A stretch of DNA of 64,000 nt from Paracentrotus lividus. Taxonomy: Eukaryota > Echinodermata > Echinoidea > Camarodonta > Echinidae. The translations under genes were made by a program, and so were the position numbers. Location: NCBI GenBank assembly GCA_940671915.1, contig CALNVZ010003434.1, positions 11,290,523 through 11,354,522 of the forward strand, read 5' to 3'. Positions 36,390-48,457 of the stretch are shown here, in pieces (positions within the stretch are counted from its first letter, which is position 1; each line of letters begins with the position of its first letter). The notes under the pieces were generated by a model. That model had not been told where the DNA came from and searched no databases. It worked only from the letters and a program-made list of their open reading frames with translations.

Positions 36390-37690
36390 TCTCCCCTGCT
36401 TTTTGTAAGCCCATTGTAACGTCTTAGTGTGATTCGCCAACCAGTCATTTACAGTGGAAGCGTCTTCCTCTCCCACCTCTCCCAGAAGAAAATCAACAGG
36501 AAGTATGGATCCCTCCAAACATGATGTAGAAAGGAGTGAAACCATTGAGGCATGTTGTGTAGCATTGTTAAGCATAGAGTACTTCCGGCAGGAACTCTGA
36601 CCATCTACGTTTCTTTTCAGCAGGAAGTGTCTTGAGTAGTATGCAATGTTCATTTAAATCTTTCTGCCTGTCCATTACCCTCTGGGTGATATGGCGTCGT
36701 ATGAGATTTCTGGATTCCATATTGTCGACATAGTGCTTGAATGAGGGAGGACTCAAAATTACGTCCTTGGTCTGAATGGATCCGGCATGGAACTCCAAAT
36801 TTGCTGAACACTCTCTTACCAGCACCTTTGCCGTAGTTTCTGCCGTCTGGTTCCTGGTAGCTACAGCCAGTGAGTACTTAGAAAACACTCCGTCATTACC
36901 AGAAACATTTTCTTTGCTGTTGAGTCAGATTCCAATAGGGTAAAGTCTATAGCCATTAGTTCATTCGGTCTGGTCGCTGTCAAACTCCTCATGGGTTCCG
37001 CGTATCTTGGGTGGACTCTTTGCCTTCACACATCGATCACATTGGGTACACCATTCTTTGATGCGTTTTGTCATCCTCGGCCATAGCATCGACTTCTAAC
37101 CAGACTTGTGGTCCGTTTCACAGCTTGATGTCCCGTTTGGTCATGGCAAGCTCTTAGTACATCTTGGATGAGGACCCTGGGTAGAAGTAATTGCCATATT
37201 TCTTCGTCATCAATCACTCTGTCACAAGAGTCCATCCTTCTCTCTTATCTTTTCATCTGCCTCAGTAGAAGGATTACATTTTCATCTTCTCCAGTCCTCT
37301 GGCTCCTTGTCTGGCTTTTCTTCCTTTCTCCCAGTAGTACCGGAACCTGCTGATAGTTGGGGTCTCGTCTTTGGAACTCTTCTAATTGTTCTCTTGAATA
37401 ATTCGGAAAGGAGTAGGGGTGCGGAAAAGCATACCTTCAGTCTCGCTGACAGTATCATCTCTTCTTGGATAGACTGGAAAGATACTTCGCTGTCTATGAG
37501 GTCTGGCAACCGGAGCGCCTATGGCCATACAGAGTCCATCCGAAGTATTAGGCGCCTCTAAGTGCTCCGGTGATGTATAAGGTCGGCGAGATAATCCATC
37601 TGCTGCCCTTGTTCGAGACTCCAGGTTTGTACTTGACATCAAATTTGAAGTGAGACAAGTCATTCACCCAACGTTGTTGTTTACTGCTGC
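36390..37690 (-). pseudogene. RNase H tail and integrase remnants of the LTR element
   Basis: Recognisable pieces in changing frames: an RNase H C-terminal peptide ending in the SRRP motif near 37595, a block with [18 protein letters not shown] (36830-36885) typical of the integrase catalytic core, and a further C-terminal piece around 36450-36600. At least four frame changes separate them. No complete reading frame survives. Confidence 0.75.
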
Positions 37691-38637
37691 TTGGTTACAC
37701 TGTCTGGCGTAGTGTCCCATTTGTGACATCATAGCATTCAACGGTGCTTTGGTCCCTTCGTCCTCTCCTTTGCGGTGTCCTGTTCCAATCTGTCTAAGCG
37801 GGAGTTGAAGGCACCCTGTTGTGCAAAACTTTATCTAGCAACAAAGTTGGCCTTTAATTGCCTCAGCAAGTCCCTCCACCATCTTTCCAATCTCCAACTT
37901 AGCCTCTGCTTGATTAGAAGTACATTTTTTCTTGCGAGAGTACACCATTTCTCCTCATCATCCATCTCTACGGCCCAGTCTCGTGTTTTTAGGAGGACAG
38001 TTCCGGCTTCTCCTTGTGTCAAGCGCTTCACTTCTCTGCGTAGCACTGGGTCAATCAGCCCTACCCTGAACTGTTCCTTGAGTTATATTCTATTTCAGGG
38101 GCATCCGGTTGCGTTGTATTTGTGTGGTGAGAGCAAGTAGAGCATACCCGTACTGACCACCGATCTCCTCTCCATTTGGATTCGATTATACAGGTCACGC
38201 ATAAGTTGGCTAACAGTTCGCTTATCTCCAAAAGCATCCAGTAGTATGTTCAGTATTGTTTCAGCATCCTTCTTTTCAGAATCAGAGCGGTGCTGAACTT
38301 CTGCCTCGCGGGCCCTCTAAATGTGCCAGAACATAGTTGATGGCACTCTCCCTATGAGTTTACGAGCTGATGCCGCCTTGATGTCAACAAAACAGATACA
38401 TTCATGGTGTTTCTCGTCAAAGGGCCGGATCTTTTTCTCCTTGAGGGAAATATCTTCACGTTCTTCATTTCAAAGTCAGCTTCTCCACTCTTCTGCATTT
38501 CCCATCATGTGTCATCTTCCTACCCCTTTTGTCTGAACCTTTTCCGTTGTTGAAGGATTATTTTATTCTCTGATTGTTGACCAAGCCAATAGTTCTTCTC
38601 ACCTGTGAAGATCCTGCACCCCATCCGTACTACCAAT

Positions 38638-39688
38638 TGTGAGGGAAGTGGACTAAGAGTCGAACAATCAAATCGGTTCACAGTTCCTGGGTATATTGCG
38701 CAACACTTTATGTGTCATTCCATATCAACAAAAGAGGGTAGAAGACCACTCTGTACAAACAAAGGAGAATTACAATTAGCATCAAATAACAATATCATAT
38801 AATAAATCAAGTACCTTGACAACAGAGTTAAAATTATTAAGGACTAATATGTTCCTAGCGAACTAACAAGAACTATTCATAACAGAAAAGAGATTTATCC
38901 TCTTAAAATGTACATCTACCTCCACTGTGAACAATTACTTCGCAAACAATTGTACATGTATGTAATATCTCTTGAAAAGTATTAGTCTTCAATTCAAGCA
39001 ATTTATCACTTTACTATCCACCACAGATATATGATTCTTCATTATGAACGAAGTAAGTAATATCCTAGCCTTAAGCAAAAAAGAAATATTCTTCTTCAGA
39101 GAAAATCACATTTACATCAGTATGACATGTATCTTTAAATAACAAGGTCACCTTCTCAAATATTTTAAGTACATTCATTTTTAAGATCAAAATTTTCTCT
39201 GTTAATACAACATCAAGAATTACATAAAAGTAATCCAATATACCACTCTTTAACATTGCAACAGCATAATAAGTAAGATAATAATGAATTTAACTCAAAA
39301 TGCACATTGTACACTTTCAACTTTCAATTTGCTTTCCTTTTATTATACACATCTTATTCAATTTATAATGGTTCAAAGTAATATATTTAATCTAGCATTG
39401 TAATCCTCTTACATCCTAGCTAAAATCCATCAAATGTCATATTTGTTACTTACATTTTTAACTAGTTTCCATGGAAAACTTCAGCTCCTCCATCAGGGAG
39501 TTAACTCAACTGCCACACCTAGCTCATACAGATATCAATGGCTTGTACAGTGAAAGTCTATATACATGTAGCATGTCCAAGGGCTTGTTCACTCTAGCAT
39601 GAACACATCTTTTGTTCACAATCAAAGAAACATTTTCAACTTCTATAGGCCAATTAGTGACAGGCCAGAGGTATTTCCTAGTCCTCAC
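38638..39688 (-). repeat. 5' LTR
   Basis: About 1,051 bp. Mostly shorter than the partner LTR because of dropped bases in runs. It abuts the TIR element that starts at about 39693. Confidence 0.9.
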
Positions 39689-39692
39689 TATA

Positions 39693-40985
39693 TAGCTGGA
39701 CTGGGGTAATTATGGCCCCCTTTTTCACATTTCCTATTACTACCATTAAATGAAAAGTTCAATAATTAATATTCTGATTATGTAAAAATACAGTCGGTCT
39801 ATATACCTATAATATACAAAAGAATTTATTAACCTGTGACTTCTCATTTGCATATTAATTACCATTATGTTAAAGGGACGTATAATTGATAAAACATGGG
39901 GAAATCACCTTATCTCGGATAAAATAATAACATTCCAATCAGAGCCTGAGGCGTGTTGCGCCAACCCGTCTGGAGTTAATCCGGTTAATCCTTCATGGCT
40001 AGGCTAACTAACCAGAATTCCGAAGTAAATCTAATCTATGTTTTGTTTTTGAAATGGAGCATTATACAAGTCCTCTCTTTGAATTTATACGGAGAGACCC
40101 ATTGAGAGTCTATAAACTAATAATTGTTGAGGACTCGAGAATCCGAAGCTACTGACCCAATTTACTGACTGAATTCGGTCAACTTCGTCATGTTCGTGCT
40201 GTCCGAATGTTAATCCCCAGTAGGCCGACCCATGCGTAAGCCACTGTCGATTGTGTACGAGTCAATAGAGCTCAGGAAAAACGCGCATTCCCCATGATCT
40301 CCGACTTTCAGGGCCCTTTAACAACTTTGTGGGGCCATAATTACCCCACGGGTCGGGGTATTTATGGCCCCTATTGTAATGACTGTATGAATTCAAAAAT
40401 ATTATGCTAATTAATAATGGTAATGTAAAATAAATGTTCGGTATTCCTAATACACTTATCAACCACCTACAATGATTTAATCAATAATTGGTTCAGCCAA
40501 AATGTTGAAATTTTCCAGTCATATCAATACATAATATTTATGTACATAACCATACAAGTGGCCCCATCTACGCTTATACACTGTTTATGCATTGGGGGCC
40601 ATGATTACCCCAAGTGACATTTTCAATGTGATCCCTCTTTACAGCTTTACTATTGAAGATATTCAGATGGAAGTTTTTCTGTTGTGTTTGTTAGTTCCCA
40701 TTGTTTCTGTTTCAATCAAAGTTTCATCTTAAATGATAATATAAAAAAGCAGACTTGCCACTTTCCAACGAACAGAATTGTGATTGCCGAACATTAATTT
40801 TTAGGCTCCCCTAAGCACAAAATTTGAAGTAAATGGCTCATTTTTCGCATTTGATAGTAGGAAGAGTTTAGCTAGGCATGTGTAAAAAAATAAATTATCA
40901 TTGTGTAATGCAGCACAGAATTATAAGCTCTCAAAGACAAAGGGGCCATAATTACCCCAGGGTCATAATTACCCCAGTCTCCCCT
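39693..40985. mobile_element. 1.3-kb TIR element with ACTGGGGTAATTATGG ends
   Basis: Left end ggactggggtaattatggcc and right end cataattaccccagtctccc are inverted, with TATA on both flanks. The right end carries the GGGGTAATTATGRCCC word twice in tandem. Further inverted or direct copies of the word lie inside at about 40331, 40352 and 40591. The interior is AT-rich and non-coding. Superfamily not recognised. Confidence 0.8.
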
Positions 40986-41040
40986 ATATATATATATAAG
41001 GGATATATACAGGCAATGATATGAGGGGGGGGGGGGGGGG

Positions 41041-42221
41041 CAGTGGCGTATCTAGGGTCAAGTGCGCCCGGGGCAAATGTTGACTTTGCGCCCCCCCCCC
41101 CGGTCTACTCCAGTTCTGCTCAACAATTTGTTTTAGTTTATTGTACCAGTGTCATATATACATCTACCCAGATCTGGGGATGATCTGCTGTCCATACATA
41201 CACGTAGTTACAATTTTTATTTCCTCTACAAACATTTTGATTTAATGCGAGCGCGAAGCGCGAGCGGAAAATTTTGAGTTCTTGAACCACTCGAATCTTG
41301 CATTTAAGAATCATGAATACAGATTTCGTTATCAATGAAGGTACAATAAAAAAATGCCTTACCTTCGGGGTGTCAAAAGGCCTATTGCACAAATTGTTAT
41401 GGGAGTTGTATGCATCGGATTCTTTTTAGTAGGAAAATAATAATTCTAAATTTTTTTTTGTTTTTTTTTGGGGGGGTCCTCCTCGAATGATTTTAAAACC
41501 TATAATACAATGCGAGCGCGAAGCGCGAGCGAAAAATTCTAGAGCTCTAAACTTAAATAAACTTTGGAACATGCAGGTCTTAATACCGAATGGTCATATA
41601 AAAGATGGAAACAAAGACAATTGACAATGAAGAGGGTTAAGGACTATAAAAGGAAGGAAAGGCAGCTAGAAAAAGCACGGACAGTAAAAAAAAAAAATCA
41701 TTTTACTCAGAGGGACCTTGATGTTTATCCGAAGCGAAGGGGTGGGGGGGGGGGGCAAATTGATCTAAAAATTTGAGGCACCATATTGATCTTAAACTAT
41801 TTAAAGGGGCTCCAAATTAAATCGAAACCCAGGGGATGTAAAATCGGTCTTAAAATTCAATTAATAGGGCATATAATTTATCTCAACCTTTATAGAGGGA
41901 CTCTAAATTGAAGTTAAGCGCGCCGATTTGATCTTCAATATAGACCTATACAGGGGGCGCAAAATTGACCCGAAACCAAGAAGGTACTAAACCTAGAAAT
42001 TGACTAGAAACTTTGGGGCGCCAAAAAGTTAAACTTAGTGGTTCTATGTAGGGGGGGGGCAAAATTTGAAATGGGAGGAAACATGGCCCCAATTTCCACT
42101 GTGGATCACCGATCTCCTTTTTTTTCTTTTTCTTCTTTTTTCTTTTTTTCCTTTTCCTTTTTTTTTGCGCCCCCCTGAACTCAGCCCGGGCACGTCCCCC
42201 TGCCCCCCCTATACCCACTGG
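41041..42221. mobile_element. Second GC-run element, CAGTGG...CCACTG
   Basis: Starts cagtggcgtatctagggtca and ends tatacccactg, which gives short inverted termini. It carries two perfect GCGAGCGCGAAGCGCGAGCG modules (41247-41266 and 41511-41530) and a tail of degenerate gggcgcaaaattgacc-type repeats (41745-42065) in the opposite sense to those in 27051-29345. A T/C-rich and poly-C stretch precedes the end. Non-coding. Confidence 0.65.
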
Positions 42222-42782
42222 CGGCGGGGGGTAAGATTAGATTATATCTAGTTCTGTGATAAACTATTCTGCAATTGGTCTACATCTGATTTAGTCAATA
42301 AAATCTGCAATTTTTATTCCGAACATATAAGGCTTGTGAAGTCGACAAGAACTCATGCGAAACATCAAAAAATAAATAAATAAAACACACAACTAATCCG
42401 AGTTCAGTTTGCAACCCCCTACCCCCCCCAAAAAAAAAAAAAAAAAAAAAAAAAATGAGTAGGCCTATACGTGCTCAACATGTCATGTCAACAACACTCA
42501 ATTACATCTTGGTTTTCTGCAAAATGTATATCAAAATAAAAAGAAGTATTCCAAGCTTTGTTTTGGCAAATTGTTAACTTCTCTAAAGAAAAAATGGTTT
42601 TAAGTCAACATGTACAAAACACTGTGATCTACTTATGATGTTCAGCCTCTTACCCCTCCCCCTTTTAGGCTCAACCCTCCACCGTTTTAAAAATGCTCCG
42701 CGGTTATTATTATCGAGGTCTATCAATAGAAGATCTTCGGTCACACTCTCTTTATGCTCTTCGTTTTGTCCATGGACGCGCG

Positions 42783-42822
42783 ATGTCATCTTGCGGGTGT
42801 CTTCTGACGGTGCTTCTCCTCG
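42783..42822 (+). CDS. Ly6-like gene, signal-peptide exon
   Basis: ATG followed by a 13-codon hydrophobic leader and a consensus cg|gtaagt donor. Joining to 46287 (phase 1 to 2 nt) gives a clean Ala-Ser cleavage-like junction before LECHN. Confidence 0.6.
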
Positions 42823-43871
42823 GTAAGTATAGATCTTTGTCTGTTCTGTTTTCCAACATTATAGAAATGCGTCTTAGCATTTATCCATACCCATGGTCAT
42901 CACCCTTACATCCACCCATTTAGGAATCTATCCTCCATCCTTCATCCATGATCTATCCACAATATCCATCCATGGATCCGCCATCTTTCCATCTTGCAAA
43001 ATGTTATCCTCTCAATTTATCTATCCATATACCTGTCCATCCACTCATTTATCCACTCATCCATCCATCCATCAATCCTTCATTCCTTTGATTACACAAA
43101 GATAAAACTGTCGATCTATCTGTAAAAAGTGATTGAAATCATTTTTTCGGTATCAGTAGATCGATAACCCCACAGGAAACTGGGCTGCCTATACAGTGCG
43201 TCCCAAAAAGAACTATACACTTTTGAAATGGCTGCCAAATAAAAAGTATATTTTTTTAGGTAATAAAATTTACATGTATGGAAATCTCATTATCCCAAAT
43301 TTCATATGACATCAAAAACTTCAAAAATAAGTCATGCATGAATGAGCAGCGTTCACTTTTGTAAAGGGTATGGAAATTAAGGTGCGCAGGAATTGCCATA
43401 CCAATTTGTATGACGAAAGTCATTTGGAGCTTATGGAATTGAGGATGATATGCAGAATTACTGATCAATTATGATGAGTTGGGGTTTGCTAAGTGAAGTT
43501 TGTGGAATTGGGGATTACATTGTCATGCATGAGTGAACAGGAATATGTATTTCCTATTGTTGCATTGTAACTTTCCAAGGTTTCTTCAGTGGTGTGTTAG
43601 TGGTAGTCAGGATGGGGTGCAGAACAGGTGAGATGCAGGGTAAGATTTTTGATCAGTTTCGATAATCGTTTTCATGATCTTCTGGATTGTCTGAATGTCT
43701 AACATCAGTGATGTTCCTTTTTTTTTCAACAAACATTTTTTTAGAGTATTCAATTTACATAATCCCACCTGGATATTAAGTAATTCAATGAGAAGCTTAG
43801 ATAATCTAACAGTAATTAAAATGTGGGGCAGGCATATTATGATGTCACTGATGTTTAAAACCCCCCCCCCC

Positions 43872-43920
<49 letters not shown>

Positions 43921-44585
43921 CGAGGAGGTAGTCAGGATATTTGGAGAAGAAACCAAGGAATATGAATGGTCAAAACACACCCATGCAAAAAGAGAGAGAT
44001 TGAGAAAGAGGGAGGGAGACAGGGAGAGAAAGAAAGAATTCAATTCAATTCAATTCAATTCCATTTATTTCTCTCAAGCATAAAAAACATGAAAAACATG
44101 AACATAAGATTATAAGAATACAAGGTAAAAATAAGATACAATAGAATACAATAAAAAAATTTACGCAAGAGTGGGCAGCAGCCAAAAAGGAATTGGGCCC
44201 TTATTTGAGGCTGACCCCAAAACATATAAATATTACAATACTATATTAACAATATGTTTCAATAAAAAGAAGACAAAACAATAATAACATAACAAAACAG
44301 TAATAACATCAAACAAAACATAACAAATCCACTGGTTTATTGATACAAATTTTAGAAAAGGTTATCATTGCTTTGCTTAACATTTAAATTAATTAAAAAT
44401 GACTTCAATTTCGACTTAAATGAACTTAATGTGGGGGATGATTTAATGTCATTTTGTAAAGCGTTCCATTGAACTGGTCCCTTGTAAAAAATTGTCCTTA
44501 AATAATACTGTGTGCGCACAGATGGCAAATGAAAGTTATAGGCATTCCTAGTACTGGAGTTGTGTATAAAAGAGAGGGAGGAAGA

Positions 44586-44632
<47 letters not shown>

Positions 44633-45795
44633 GGAGAGAGAGAGAGAAAAGGAAGAGAGAGAGAGATTAAACACACCACTGAAGGACCTCATTAAATATA
44701 CCTTGGAAAGTAACGTTACAATGCAACAATAGGAAATACATATTCCTGTTCACTCATGCATGAAAATGTAATCCCCAATTCCACAAATTTCACTTACATG
44801 CAGCAAACCCCAACTCATCATAATTGATCAGTAATTCTGCATATCATCCCCAATTCCATAAGCTCCAAATGACTTTCCTCATACAAAACACCCTAATTCC
44901 ATACCTAATGAAAAAAGTGAACGATCAGCTCATCGATGCATTTGACTCAGTTTCGACAGCACGTCATCAGTTTTGATTCATATGAATTTGCGATAATGAA
45001 TACATGTAAATTTCATTACCTAAAATCATATATTCTTTATTTGGCAGCCATTTCAAAAGTGTATAGTTCTTTTTGGGACGCACTGTATAAAGTAGCGATC
45101 GAGAGATTTTCTAAAGATCTGTGATTTATTAGCTTTTATTGAATAGACAATGATCAGAATTCTCTGTCTATAGATTAAAATCGCAATATAAAGATTGAAC
45201 AATTTCAGTCGAATCATGATATTTAATCTGGTTAAATTGAAGTGAGAGCGAATATGATAAATCGTACATGTTCAATTTTCAACCTTTGGAATGTTTGCTT
45301 TCACAATGGTTCCCTTTCCTATTTTTTTTTTTAAACACTCCCCATCTTTACCCTATCCTCTCCATTTGTTCTCCTTCTTCATACACTATCAACATTAACA
45401 TAAGTTCAAGTTGTCTAAAGTATAAAAATAATGATGTACATGATGTTGCAGTATGTCTTGTTATGATGGGATGGTTACATAGACAGATGGAGATGTTTTG
45501 TTTGTCAATTACAACTTAGCTGTATATTTTACAGCTCATGCATAGCAGCTTCAGTCTTACGTGCATATTATATCAACATATACGATATGCTAAAATTAAT
45601 GGGAATGGGTATTATTTTGTCCATCTCGTTACTATAGCGTTATGCGCATAATTTACCAGTTTCTTGTCGCTAAGCAGCATCAACGAGGATCCAAAGAGAT
45701 TTACTTGAGAAGGGTGTTATTAACTTCCTCTGTGATAGCTTTTTTCTTCAGCGTCTCTCACTCTCTCTCTCTCTCTCTCTCGCTCTTCCACTCTT

Positions 45796-45838
<43 letters not shown>

Positions 45839-47030
45839 CCACTATATATCTTTATATAATCCCCTTCCCCTTCTCTCCCCTTCACTTTCGCATTTCCCTC
45901 TCTCTTTTCACCCTTAATTTGTTCTACCTCCGTTTTTACTTGTCCCCTCTTGTCTGTTTTCTATTACTAGTAGCTATCTTCATCTGCCCTCCTCTTTTCC
46001 CCTCTTTTACCCTATGTAGTAGACTGTGACGAATTAGTAGTCATGGACCATTGATAAAATATAGAAAAAGCCTTATTGGAATATCAACAAAATTATTCTG
46101 TAACATGGACAATAAAGTCATAAAAAGTGAGGAACAAAATAAAGAAAAAATATCCAATGCTCCCATTTACATGATTTGCTTTATTTGCCCGTGAAACTTC
46201 AAATGTGCTCTGTTTGCAAAGAAAAAAAAATGCCTTGTGCCACTTTCCTTCTTTCTTTCTTTTCTCCCTTAAATATATCAATTCAGCTTCACCGCTAATC
46301 AACGGCCTGGAATGTCATAATGTGCCAAGTGACCTCTTCCATTGCCAAATTAGTTTTCGGTATCATGTGGAGGATGATTGGACAGACACTCCACTCTATC
46401 TGAATGTTCGAACCGACTGCTCTGATGATGACGAGGATGTCCTCCCCGACTATCCGAATGATGCTGTTGAGGACGTCCCATCCGTTTATCCGTATGACAG
46501 GCATGGCAGGAAGGATGCCCGGTTACTCGGCTATCAGGATGATCAGGAAGACATCACACCCGGTTATCAACATGATGCCGATGATACACAATCCGCCTAT
46601 CCGGGAATGTCGGAGAATCTCGCACTTGGTTATCCGGACGATGGGCTGATTTCAACTACACTTTACGAGCGGTGGTAAATGAGGGAAACAACTTTATAGT
46701 TTTGTTCAGTCATATTTTTTTTTTCTCGGCACCGCTTTTACTTTTTCGTATACCTTTATATACTCTCTTTCAAATCAATATCAGACCACATGATCCGCGA
46801 GTGGGGGGGGGGGTGGGGTCTGAGAACCATGTGCCCAGGGTAGGTGAAGGGGCCTAAAATTGAGAGAAAAAGAGGCGGAGAAAAAGAGGGGTAAAAAGAG
46901 GAGATAGAGAGTATATAGAAAGAACGAAGGGAAGATGGGAACATGGGGAGGAATTAGGTGAAGAGGAGAGACGAGAACACACACACAAACATACCCACGC
47001 GCACACACCGACACACACCCCTCAGCCGCG

Positions 47031-47067
<37 letters not shown>

Positions 47068-48424
47068 CACACGAGAATAAAAAGGGAGGAAAGAAAAGGA
47101 TCTTATCATGTTTATCGGAAGTCCAACATAAGGATGTAAAATGAAGAAAAATATTGACCATGGAGTGGGTGGGTGCATGGCAAATTGATTGGAAACTTAT
47201 ATTAGAGAGACGCCAAATTGATTGTATATCCATGGAAAGATGAACAAAGTTAGAAATCCTAAATCCCAACAGCCTTCTAGTCATAGATGAGGTTTTTCGT
47301 TCGCGCTTGCATCAATTTCCAAAGTTGTTATTACCCCCCCCAAAAAAAAAACCAAAAAAAAAAAACAAAAAAAAAAAAACAAAACAAAAAAAAAAACGCA
47401 TATGCCACGATTTTATTTTTTGAGGTCAATATAGCAGATCTTTGCGCTCGCCTTAAATAGTTAAAAAACCAGATATAATTTGCTATCAAATCACTTGCTT
47501 TACAAAATTCAGTTCGCACTCACAGGATTCTACCCCAAAGTCTATACTTTCTGTCGCTACGTAGAAACCCCCCCCCCCCAAATGGATTTTGTTCTTGAGG
47601 ATATAACCACCAAAACGCATAAAATGTAGTATATTCAAACAATAATAGAGAAATTTTCAGCTCGTGCTTCGTATATAATTTTCCTCTATTAATCAGCATC
47701 ATTTTTTCTCATCCTTTTACTCCTCTCAAATCTTCCATCAAAAGTTGAATTACATAATGTATGTAGGAATGGCGCAACTATGTGACATAACGAACGATGC
47801 CATGTACGTCACGACTTCTGGATTAACTTCAAACGGTTGCTACTGGGCAACAGATCTCTACCACGAAGACTTGGAAGAGAACTGCTCACAACATGTGACA
47901 TCAGAGCCAGGTACAGGGGGGCATTTCTTCAAAGGACTTGTCGGACATTTTATCCGACAACTTTGCTCTCAGCCAATCAGATGCAAGCATTTCGGTAGTT
48001 TATAACAGTTTGTCGGATAAAATGTCTGACAGGTCCTTTGATGAAATGCCCCCAGGTCTTAAAATACATATCATTATCATGCTTTAAATCTATTTTGATA
48101 AATTCTTTAAAAATTATTATTTATTACTATAAATTTATAGAAGGCGTCCAATATCATTTACATTCCAAAGCATTTGAAAGATAGTAGTGTACATGGGTCG
48201 CAATAATATTAAGGTGAACCTGGCAAGGAATTAACTCATAAATGTTGTAATTTTGTTATAAAAAGTCATTGCTATTATTTGCATTCGACATAAAGCCCCA
48301 TATTCATGGCAATACCTCCCCAAAAGTTTTTGGCCGATTTAGAATAAAACAAATCGATAACCATCGTCCAAATCTTTTTTCGTTCCTCGATTCACATCGA
48401 CGATAAATAATATTAACAAATTAG

Positions 48425-48457
<33 letters not shown>

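Larger units (their letters stand above)
33948..39688 (-). mobile_element. LTR retrotransposon (Ty3-like), internally deleted
   Basis: Long terminal repeats of about 1.07 kb at 33948-35018 and 38638-39688 start TGTGAGGG and end CCTCAC(A). Coding remnants lie on the minus strand, so the 5' LTR is the right-hand one. A purine-rich tract (agcaggggagac on the minus strand) precedes the 3' LTR. In element order: Gag-like sequence (about 38540-37700), half of a CCHC zinc knuckle (about 37700-37745), then directly the last residues of RNase H (about 37590-37690), then integrase core and C-terminal remnants (about 37100-36390). Protease, reverse transcriptase and most of RNase H are missing. Frames are broken by many small indels. 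Non-autonomous. Confidence 0.88.
43194..45085. mobile_element. Mariner-like foldback element with CAGTGCGTCCC ends
   Basis: cagtgcgtcccaaaaagaac at the left and gttctttttgggacgcactg at the right, each bounded by TA. The arms are inverted for about 400 bp (shared words tggctgccaaataaa, ccaattccacaaa, cactcatgcatga). The centre (about 43610-44660) has been filled by a poly-A run, a LINE fragment and GA repeats. No transposase. Confidence 0.85.

Noticed and set aside
33940..39700. A target-site duplication for the LTR element
   Set aside because: Flanks (ending attag; beginning tatag) are low-complexity TA-rich and the LTR end is missing bases, so no duplication can be claimed.
46781..47284. 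167-codon minus-strand frame with CVCVCV runs
   Set aside because: Produced by the (CA)n microsatellite and pyrimidine-rich DNA; no protein-like composition.
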